In this document: positions 60,791-64,000 of the stretch, piece after piece
How the letters are laid out: every line of letters begins with the position of its first letter
Position numbering within the stretch: position 1 is the first letter of the stretch
NCBI RefSeq assembly: GCF_051020955.1
Contig: NC_135020.1
Span: 860,001-924,000 of the forward strand
Direction: 5' to 3'
Source: Megalopta genalis
Taxonomy: Eukaryota > Arthropoda > Insecta > Hymenoptera > Halictidae
Length of the DNA: 64,000 bases
Made by a program: the position numbers and the translations under genes
The notes under the pieces: generated by a model
Told to the model about the DNA's origin: nothing
Seen by the model: only the letters and a program-made list of their open reading frames with translations
The model's database searches: none

Positions 60791-63567
60791 TTCTTGTTGT
60801 TCTTGTTGTTCTTGTTGATCTTGTTGTTCTTGCTGTTCTTGTTGTTCTAATTGTTGTTGCTGTTCTTGCTGTTCTTGTTGTAGTTGTTGTTTTTGTTGAT
60901 CTTGTTGTTCTTGTTGTTGTTCTTGTTGTTGTTGTTGTTCTTGTTGTAGTTGTAGTTGTTGTCCTTGTTATTGTTGTAGTTCTTGTTGTTCTTGTTGTTC
61001 TTGTTGTTCTTGTTGTTCTTGTTGTTTTTGTTGATCTTGTTGTTCTTGTTGTTCTTGTTGTTCTTGTTGTTCTTCTTGCTGTTCTGGTTGTTCTTGTTGT
61101 TCTTGTTGTTCTTCTTGCTGTTCTGGTTGTTCTTGTTGTTCTTGTTATTCTTGTTGTTCTCGTTGTTCTCGTTGTTCTCGTTGTTCTCGTTGTTCTCGTT
61201 GTTCTCGTTGTTCTCGTTGCTCTCGTTGTTCTTGTTGTTCTTGTTGTTCTTGTTGTTCTTGTTGTTCTTGTTGATCTTGTTGTTCTTGTTGTTCTGGTTG
61301 GTGATGTTCTTGTTGTTCATGTTGTTGTTGTTCTTTTTGTTCTTGTTGTTGTTGTTGTTGTTGTTCTGGTTGTTGATGTTCTTGTTGTTCATGTTGTTGT
61401 TGCTCTTGATGTTCTTGTTGTTCTTGTTGATCTTGTTGTTCTTGTTGTTCTTGGTGTTCTTGTTGTTCTAGTTGTTGTTGTCGTTGTTGTTCTTGTTGTT
61501 CTTGTTGTTCTTGTTGTTCTTAGTGCTCTTCTTGCTCTTGTTGCTCTTGTTGCTCTTGTTGCTCTTGTTGCTGTTGTTGCTGTTGTTGTTCTGGTTGTTG
61601 ATGTTCTTGTTGTTTATGTTCTTGTTGTTCTTTTTGTTCTTGTTGTTGTTGTTGTTGTTCTTGGTCTTGTTGTTCTTGTTGTTCTTGATGTTCTTGTTGT
61701 TCTTGTTGTTCTTGGTGTTCTTGTTGTTCTTGTTGTTCTAGTTGTTGTTGTTGTAGTTGTTGTTCTTGTTGTTGTTCTCGTTGATCTCGTTGTTCTCGTT
61801 GTTCTCGTTGTTCTTGTTGTTCTTTTTGTTCTTGTTGTTCTTGTTGTCCTTGTTGTTGTTGTTGCTGTTGTTGTTCTTGTTGTTCATGTTGTTGTTGTTC
61901 TGGTTGATGTTGTTGTTCTTGTTCTTGTTTATCTTGTTGTTCTTGTTGTTCTTGTTGTTCTTGTTGTTCTTGTTGCTCTTGTTGCTCTTGTTGTTCTTGT
62001 TGTTCTTCTTGTTCTTGTTATTCTTATTGTCCTTGTTGTTCTTGCTGTTGTTGTTCCCGTTGTTCTTGTTGTTGTTGTTCTTGTTCTTGCTGTTCATGTT
62101 GTTGTGGTTCTGGTAGATGTTGTTGTTCTTGTTCTTGTTGTTCTTGTTGCTCTTGTTGTTCTTGCTGTTCTTGTTCTTGTTGTTCTTGTTGTTCTTGTTG
62201 TTCTTGTTGATCTTGTTGTTCTTGTTGTTCTTGTTGCTCTTGTTGCTCTTGTTGCTCTTGTTGCTCTTGTTGCTGTTGTTGTTCTTGTTGTTCTCATTGT
62301 TGATGTTCTTGTTGTTCATGTTGTTGTTGTTCTTGTTGTTCTTGTTGTTGTTGTTGTTGTTCTGGTTGTTGTTGTTGTTGTTCTTGCTATTCTTGTTGTT
62401 CTTGTTGTTGTTGATGTTGTTGTTGTTGTTGCTCTTGCTGTTCTTGTAGTTCTTGTTGTTCTTCTTGTTGTTCTTCTTCTTGTTGTTGTTGTTCTTGTTT
62501 ATGTTATTCTTGTTGTTGTTGCTCTTGTTGTTCCTGTTGTTGTTGTTGTTCTTGTTGTTCTTGTTGTTGTTGTTCATGTAGTTCTTCTTGTTGCTGTTCT
62601 TGCTGTTCTTGTTCTTGTTGTTCTTGTTGTCCTTGCTGTTCTTGTTGTTATTGTTGTTGATGTCCTTGTTGTTCTTGTTGTTCTTGTTGTTCTTGTTGAC
62701 CTTGTTGTTCTTGTTGTTCTGGTTGGTGATGTTCTTGTTGTTCATGTTGTTGTTGTTCTTTTTGTTCTTGTTGTTGTTGTTGTTGTAGTTGTTCTGGTTG
62801 TTGATGTTCTTGTTGTTCATGTTGTTGTTGTTCTTGATGTTCTTGTTGTTCTTGTTGATCTTGTTGTTCTTGTTGTTCTTGATGTTCTTGTTGTTCTAGT
62901 TGTTGTTGTTGTTGTTGTTGTTCTTGTTGTTCTTGTTGTTCTTAGTGCTCTTCTTGCTCTTGTTGCTCTTGTTGCTCTTGTTGCTCTTGTTGCTGTTGTT
63001 GCTGTTGTTGTTCTGGTTGTTGATGTTCTTGTTGTTTATGTTGTTGTTGTTCTTTTTGTTCTTGTTGTTGTTGTTGTTGTTCTTGGTCTTGTTGTTCTTG
63101 TTGTTCTTGATGTTCTTGTTGTTCTTGTTGTTCTTGTTGTTCTTGTTGTTCTTGGTGTTCTTGTTGTTCTTGTTGTTCTAGTTGTTGTTGTTGTAGTTGT
63201 TGTTCTTGTTGTTGTTCTCGTTGATCTCGTTGTTCTCGTTGTTCTCGTTGTTCTTGTTGTTCTTTTTGTTCTTGTTGTTCTTGTTGTCCTTGTTGTTGTT
63301 GTTGCTGTTGTTGTTCTTGTTGTTCATGTTGTTGTTGTTCTGGTTGATGTTGTTGTTCTTGTTCTTGTTTTTCTTGTTGTTCTTGTTGTTCTTGTTGCTC
63401 TTGTTGCTCTTGTTGCTCCTGTTGTTCTTGTTGTTCTTCTTGTTCTTGTTATTCTTATTGTCCTTGTTGTTCTTGCTGTTGTTGTTCCCGTTGTTCTTGT
63501 TGTTGTTGTTCTTGTTCTTGCTGTTCATGTTGTTGTGGTTCTGGTAGATGTTGTTGTTCTTGTTCTT

Positions 63568-63598
<31 letters not shown>

Positions 63599-64000
63599 TT
63601 CTTGATGTTCTTGCTGTTGTTGTTCCTGTTGTTCTTGTTGTTGTTGTTGTTGTTCTTGCTGTTCTTGTTCTTGTTGCTCTTGTTATTCCTGTTGTTCTTG
63701 TTGTTCTTGTTGTTCTTGTCGTTCCTGTTGTTCTTGTTGTTCTTGTTGTTCTTGTTGTTCTTGTTGTTCTTGTTGTTGTTGTTGTTCTTGTTGTTGTTCG
63801 TGTTGTTCTTGTTGTTGTTCTTGTTCTTCCTGTTCTTGTTCTTGTTGTTCTTGTTGTTCTTGTTGTTCTTGTTGTTCTTGCTGCTCTTTCTGTTCATGTT
63901 GTTCTTGTTGATCTTGTTGTTGTTGTTGTTGTCCTTGTTGTTCTTGTTGTTCTTGTTGTTCTTGTTGTTCTTGTTGATCTTGTTGTTCTTGCTGTTCTTG
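5234..64000 (-). CDS. Giant Gln/Glu-repeat ORF, internal part (open only if UAA/UAG = Gln)
   Basis: Read on the - strand as CAA CAA GAA, this stretch gives (Gln-Gln-Glu)n with inserts of His, Pro, Arg, Lys, Gly, Asp, Leu, Ser and Val. Seen directly: the codon phase is constant for 58,767 bases (19,589 codons) through many duplications and deletions, so every length change here is a multiple of three. TAA and nine TAG codons occur in frame, at places where other copies of the same module have CAA or CAG. Three TGA codons (36053, 39572, 62294) would split the frame into parts of 568, 7,573, 1,172 and 10,273 codons. There is no ATG in this frame, so any start lies outside the window, beyond 64000. 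Known: UAR=Gln occurs in many ciliates, hexamitids, some oxymonads and dasycladalean algae. Inferred: a very large, polar, probably helical or disordered protein. No domain, signal peptide or membrane segment is visible. The alternative is a non-coding satellite or a decayed gene. Function unknown. Confidence 0.45.
5771..6079. repeat. Pure 9-mer run (309 bp)
   Basis: Alpha part of higher-order copy 1, bounded by CTC and CTG triplets. The equivalent is deleted in copy 2. Confidence 0.8.
7028..7402. repeat. Module A, copy 1
   Basis: Defining order on the + strand: TTGTAGTTGTTG, TTCTCGTTGATCTCG, TTCTTTTTG, TGGTTGATG, TTATTCTTATTGTCC, TTCCCG, and TGTGGTTCTGGTAGATG at the end. On the - strand the high-coordinate end reads QEQQHLPEPQQHEQ. 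It contains three in-frame TAA codons, two of them flanking one Glu. Confidence 0.85.
8537..8920. repeat. Module A, copy 2
   Basis: All landmarks of copy 1 in the same order; longer by one 9-mer in its central pure stretch. Confidence 0.85.
9472..9541. repeat. Arg block, (Gln-Arg-Glu)n, one of about 27
   Basis: Tandem TTCTCGTTG gives CAA CGA GAA on the - strand, (QRE)n with n about 5-9, usually ending in CTCTCG (GAG for GAA). Other blocks are at about 585, 1374, 3286, 10226, 12125, 17193, 17950, 23881, 24260, 24477, 33465, 34828, 36992, 38362, 41751, 43345, 45256, 46721, 48311, 49629, 50791, 52439, 54461, 55791, 59926 and 61157. In most copies it follows two EEQQ/Pro elements and TTGTTATTC (a TAA). 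Charged QRE periodicity suggests helix, but that is inference. Confidence 0.8.
10433..10576. repeat. Module E, copy 1 (most complex unit)
   Basis: Bounded on the + strand by TTAATG and CTGGTCATG, with TTCCGGGTGTTCATG inside. The - strand QQE frame starts HDQQEQQE, continues QEKQQRQQK, then TAA-Glu, then QQHEHPEQQEQ, and ends at a TAA. It has the greatest residue variety of any module (H, D, K, R, P) and is the best single probe for homologues. Confidence 0.85.
11111..11398. repeat. 144-bp tandem pair in delta
   Basis: Units 11111-11254 and 11255-11398 each begin TTCTTGCTGTTC and include TTTATGTTATTC, which reads GAATAACATAAA (E-TAA-H-K) on the - strand. The same pair is present at about 13028-13315, 18845-19132 and 25361-25648, but the delta-0 block at 4670-4820 has it only once. 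Confidence 0.85.
11639..13555. repeat. 1.9-kb tandem duplication inside copy 1, second unit
   Basis: Second unit of the duplication, with the second module E at 12332. It is two 9-mers longer than the first unit, in the pure run at 12480-12597. Copies 2 and 3 of the higher-order repeat carry this stretch only once. Confidence 0.85.
12332..12475. repeat. Module E, copy 2
   Basis: Duplicate of copy 1 within the 1.9-kb tandem duplication; same length, 144 bp. Confidence 0.85.
14762..15136. repeat. Module A, copy 3
   Basis: Equivalent of 7028-7402 in higher-order copy 2; TTGTTGTTG replaces TTGCTGTTG at its start. Confidence 0.85.
16262..16645. repeat. Module A, copy 4
   Basis: Equivalent of 8537-8920 in higher-order copy 2; same length. 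Confidence 0.85.
18158..18301. repeat. Module E, copy 3
   Basis: Higher-order unit 2; same length and landmarks. Confidence 0.85.
20165..20527. repeat. Longest pure 9-mer run seen (363 bp)
   Basis: Forty uninterrupted TTCTTGTTG units with no variant base, ending at CTG at 20528. Encodes an unbroken (QQE)40 on the - strand. The equivalent runs in the other higher-order units are 309 and 290 bases, so copy number differs between units. Confidence 0.85.
21530..21904. repeat. Module A, copy 5
   Basis: Beta copy in higher-order unit 3; all landmarks present. Confidence 0.85.
23050..23332. repeat. Module A, truncated copy
   Basis: Only the part from TTGTCCTTG onward is present. The arginine-bearing first part is replaced by an alpha-type segment. 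It still ends TGTGGTTCTGGTAGATG. Confidence 0.8.
24683..24826. repeat. Module E, copy 4
   Basis: Higher-order unit 3; same length and landmarks. Confidence 0.85.
26621..26910. repeat. Pure 9-mer run (290 bp)
   Basis: Alpha part of higher-order copy 4, same bounding CTC and CTG triplets. Confidence 0.8.
27869..28243. repeat. Module A, copy 6
   Basis: Beta copy in higher-order unit 4; all landmarks present. Confidence 0.85.
29246..29629. repeat. Module A, copy 7
   Basis: Gamma copy in higher-order unit 4; the longer 384-bp form. Confidence 0.85.
30258..30370. repeat. Module G (GTAGTTGTAG element) and its relatives
   Basis: Core TTGTAGTTGTAGTTGTTGTCC followed by TTGTTATTGTTGTAGTTC. On the - strand it reads Gln-rich with three Leu codons (CTA), a Gly and TAA. 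Other cores lie near 41518, 44998, 50464, 50532, 52039, 52108 and 60944, with diverged relatives near 425-455 and 2915-2952. Copies at 41510 and 60940 have TTCTTGTTGTAG where the others have TTCTTATTGTAG, a direct CAA/TAA alternation. Confidence 0.75.
30746..30748 (-). other. In-frame TAG at a Gln position (first of nine)
   Basis: The + strand TTC TTG CTA TTC gives GAA TAG CAA GAA on the - strand. The same site carries TAG at 31274, 35681, 36146, 39200, 39665, 56606, 56978 and 62387. The equivalent site is CTG on the + strand, that is CAG (Gln), at 9845 and at about 11117, 13031, 17567, 18850, 25370, 31920, 34412, 46303 and 54047. All nine are in the phase of the long frame. Confidence 0.85.
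32300..32605. repeat. Module A, truncated copy
   Basis: Begins at TTCTTTTTG directly after TTGTCGTTGTTC; the arginine-bearing start is missing. One TTG triplet is also lost near 32483. Confidence 0.8.
35045..35188. repeat. Module E, copy 5
   Basis: First unit of the 3.5-kb duplication; private change CTTGCAGTT (Leu in place of Gln) near 35147. Confidence 0.85.
36053..36055 (-). other. In-frame TGA in the QQE frame (copy 1)
   Basis: The + strand has TTC TCA TTG TTG ATG, so the - strand frame reads CAT CAA CAA TGA GAA. In most other copies of this module the triplet is TCA (Ser), as at 6378, 9753, 20880 and 30654, or CCA (Pro). The change TCA>TGA is a single C>G. A TAG lies 93 bases away at 36146. 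Confidence 0.9.
38579..38722. repeat. Module E, copy 6
   Basis: Second unit of the 3.5-kb duplication; lacks the Leu change of copy 5. Confidence 0.85.
39572..39574 (-). other. In-frame TGA in the QQE frame (copy 2)
   Basis: Same context as the TGA at 36053: it lies in the second copy of the 3.5-kb tandem duplication and is followed by TAG at 39665. It was evidently carried along by the duplication. Confidence 0.9.
40421..40786. repeat. Module A, copy 8
   Basis: 366-bp form with three CTC (GAG) triplets in the centre and GTTACCGTTG (Gly in place of Glu) where other copies have GTTCCCGTTG. Confidence 0.85.
41600..43195. repeat. 1,596-bp tandem duplication, first unit
   Basis: Contains two EEQQ/Pro elements, an Arg block, the HHQPE segment, a complete module A (42353-42727) and module B. 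The offset to the second unit is exactly 1,596 bases at every landmark checked (gatc 41626/43222, TAG 42350/43946, module A end 42727/44323). Boundaries inside pure repeat are approximate. Confidence 0.85.
42353..42727. repeat. Module A, copy 9
   Basis: Carries the private variants TTGATCATG and GCCGTTG. Confidence 0.85.
43196..44805. repeat. 1,596-bp tandem duplication, second unit
   Basis: Shares private variants with the first unit that no other module A has: TTGATCATG (44087, in place of TTGTTCATG) and GCCGTTG (44251, in place of GCTGTTG). I saw no difference between the units before the divergence near 44806, so this is probably among the youngest duplications in the window. Confidence 0.85.
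43949..44323. repeat. Module A, copy 10
   Basis: Shares the private variants of copy 9; part of the 1,596-bp duplication. Confidence 0.85.
45911..47175. repeat. Dispersed duplicate, partner of 53630-54880
   Basis: Starts with a poly-TTG tract and TCCTTGTTATTCTCG, then the His/Ser segment, TTCCGG (Pro) element, two EEQQ/Pro elements, an Arg block (46721-46790) and pure run. The same order occurs at 53630-54880, offset 7,719-7,743 bases, including the variant TTGTACTTG (Val) at 46412 and 54154. Confidence 0.75.
48812..50270. repeat. Dispersed duplicate, partner of 54998-56180
   Basis: Poly-TTG tract, GAG-Glu block with a single TTGGTCTTG (Asp) interruption, His/Ser segment, doubled TTCCGG (Pro) element, TTCTTCATGCTG (a His variant of the EEQQ element) and module E at 49862. 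The same order and private variants occur at 54998-56180, offset about 6,185 bases. A shorter relative lies at 47330-48568. Confidence 0.75.
49862..50005. repeat. Module E, copy 7
   Basis: Complete copy in the 48.8-kb block. Confidence 0.85.
50461..52036. repeat. 1.6-kb tandem duplication, first unit
   Basis: Starts with two G-type elements 69 bases apart. It then has TTCTAATTGTTC (Leu on the - strand), two EEQQ/Pro elements, a long Arg block (50791-50880), the TTCTAGTTGTCC element, a pure run (51065-51331), a hybrid with a second short Arg block at 51468-51495, and further pure runs. Confidence 0.8.
51065..51331. repeat. Pure 9-mer run (267 bp)
   Basis: Between GTC (Asp) and TTT (Lys) triplets, in the first unit of the 1.6-kb duplication. 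Confidence 0.8.
52037..53629. repeat. 1.6-kb tandem duplication, second unit
   Basis: Same order of landmarks as 50461-52036. The element GTTTTTGTTGATC appears twice here (about 52215 and 52288) but once in the first unit, so the offset rises from 1,575 to 1,647-1,656 bases. The hybrid Arg block at 53125-53150 is shared. Confidence 0.8.
52712..52987. repeat. Pure 9-mer run (276 bp)
   Basis: Partner of the run at 51065 in the second unit, one 9-mer longer. Confidence 0.8.
53630..54880. repeat. Dispersed duplicate, partner of 45911-47175
   Basis: Second copy of the 45.9-kb block. It lacks the TTAATG stretch present near 47001 in the partner and ends in a CTAG element followed by two poly-TTG/TCC starts at 54887 and 54998. 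Confidence 0.75.
54998..56180. repeat. Dispersed duplicate, partner of 48812-50270
   Basis: Second copy of the block. A deletion joins the Arg block (55791-55851) and a pure run directly to the truncated module E at 55934. Confidence 0.75.
55934..56050. repeat. Module E, truncated copy
   Basis: Begins at TTCCGGG; the TTAATG part is deleted and joined to a pure run. Confidence 0.8.
57737..58111. repeat. Module A, copy 11
   Basis: Complete copy outside the higher-order array; followed by an elongated module B in which a 117-bp portion is repeated (about 58340-58560). Confidence 0.85.
59195..59500. repeat. Module A, degenerate copy
   Basis: Rearranged start. It has TTATTCTTTTTGTCC (Lys) where other copies have TTATTCTTATTGTCC (TAA), and TTCCCGTTATTC (TAA) where others have TTCCCGTTGTTC (CAA). 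The HLPEPQQH end is intact. Confidence 0.75.
59693..59800. repeat. Module E, truncated copy
   Basis: Has TTAATG and TTCCGGG but joins an EEQQ/Pro element before reaching GGTCATG. Confidence 0.8.
60215..60358. repeat. Module E, copy 8
   Basis: Complete copy; followed directly by a part of module B at about 60365. Confidence 0.85.
61742..62116. repeat. Module A, copy 12
   Basis: Complete; one private variant TTTATCTTG (Asp for Glu) at 61929. Confidence 0.85.
62294..62296 (-). other. In-frame TGA in the QQE frame (copy 3)
   Basis: Third copy of the same TGA-bearing module, 22.7 kb from copy 2, with the companion TAG at 62387. The flanks match the 36.0 and 39.5 kb copies, so the TGA has a single origin and was spread by amplification. 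Confidence 0.9.
63182..63547. repeat. Module A, copy 13
   Basis: 366-bp form like 40421-40786, but with the ordinary GTTCCCG; offset 22,761 from that copy. Confidence 0.85.

Larger units (their letters stand above)
1..64000. repeat. 64-kb TTCTTGTTG / CAACAAGAA repeat locus filling the whole window
   Basis: Every part of the window is made of the 9-mer TTCTTGTTG, extra TTG triplets and one-base variants of these (CTG, CTC, ATG, ATC, GTC, TCG, TCC, TGG, TTT, TTA, TAG). The array is not homogeneous. Pure runs of up to about 360 bp alternate with variant-bearing modules of 100-400 bp, and these are arranged into units of 1.6 to 8.5 kb. The + strand has almost no A, so the two strands differ strongly in composition. 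No stretch of ordinary complex sequence longer than a few tens of bases was found. It could be an internal exon of a giant repeat gene or a non-coding satellite; the sequence alone does not settle this. Confidence 0.97.
62117..64000. repeat. Block related to 39.4-41.2 kb
   Basis: After a module A ending at 62116 the sequence jumps, near 62165, into the TGA/TAG module. It then follows the order of 39.5-41.2 kb: C-type segment 62588, poly-TTG and TTAGTGCTC 62940, module A 63182-63547, module B. Offset about 22,720-22,760 bases. It runs off the window. Confidence 0.75.

Noticed and set aside
5234..64000. The + strand Val-Val-Leu frame (GTT GTT CTT) appears free of stops for 58.8 kb, even in the standard code.
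   Set aside because: A stop there needs a repeat triplet ending in T followed by AA, AG or GA, which this composition almost never gives. The product would be a 19,500-residue Val/Leu polymer. Openness is a consequence of the near-absence of A.
1..64000. CRISPR array.
   Set aside because: The repeats are contiguous 9-mers with no unique spacers and no cas genes.
1..64000. Telomeric repeat.
   Set aside because: The unit TTCTTGTTG does not match known telomere repeats (which are G-rich with GGG runs), and the array carries higher-order modules.
5234..64000. UAR = Glu as in Blastocrithidia.
   Set aside because: At homologous sites the alternatives to TAA/TAG are CAA/CAG, and the repeat position is that of Gln, not Glu.
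1..64000. Involucrin or trichohyalin homologue.
   Set aside because: Only composition and periodicity are similar. There is no recognisable terminal domain, and the in-frame TAA/TAG codons exclude a vertebrate gene.
1..64000. Dictyostelium-type poly-Asn/poly-Gln coding region.
   Set aside because: That genome uses the standard code and mostly AAT for Asn. Here the Asn frame would be all AAC, and the Gln frame contains many TAA.

Overview
This window is one continuous low-complexity repeat locus. From end to end it is built of the 9-mer TTCTTGTTG on the + strand (CAACAAGAA on the - strand) and its one-base variants. I see no conventional gene, rRNA, tRNA, transposon, CRISPR array, promoter or terminator. 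The + strand is T-rich with G and C and is almost free of A. The unit itself is 6/9 T, 2/9 G and 1/9 C. I found no ribosome-binding sites or operon structure, and nothing resembles ordinary bacterial sequence. The best reading is a eukaryotic contig.

The most coherent coding interpretation is on the - strand, in the frame CAA CAA GAA = Gln-Gln-Glu. That frame keeps one phase without a break from 64000 down to 5234, or 19,589 codons, and continues to the window edge with three one-base losses at 5232, 1876 and 1088. It reads as a polar Q/E protein with recurring His, Pro, Arg, Lys, Gly, Asp and Leu (for example QEQQHLPEPQQHEQ and QRE tracts). In the standard code it is interrupted repeatedly by TAA and sometimes by TAG. 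These triplets sit at Gln positions, and homologous repeat copies carry CAA or CAG there. That is the pattern expected if UAA/UAG mean Gln, as in many ciliates, hexamitid diplomonads, some oxymonads and dasycladalean algae. Three in-frame TGA codons, all in copies of one module, and the absence of any ATG in this frame are the main complications. The competing explanation is a non-coding or decayed satellite in which CAA>TAA is only the commonest transition.

Layout. 1-5.2 kb: older or more error-prone part with three frame shifts. 4.46-30.14 kb: a tandem higher-order repeat, one leading partial unit then four copies (5420-13939, 13940-19813, 19814-26272, 26273-about 30140), with a 1.9-kb internal duplication in the first. 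30.1-33.4 kb: mixed modules. 33.37-40.36 kb: a 3.5-kb tandem duplication. 40.4-45 kb: includes a 1,596-bp tandem duplication. 45-57 kb: modules dominated by Arg blocks and long pure 9-mer runs, with a 1.6-kb tandem duplication at 50.5-53.6 kb. 57-64 kb: modules resembling 36-44 kb. No function is assigned. Compositionally the predicted protein recalls repeat-rich Q/E proteins such as involucrin or trichohyalin, but that is analogy, not homology.
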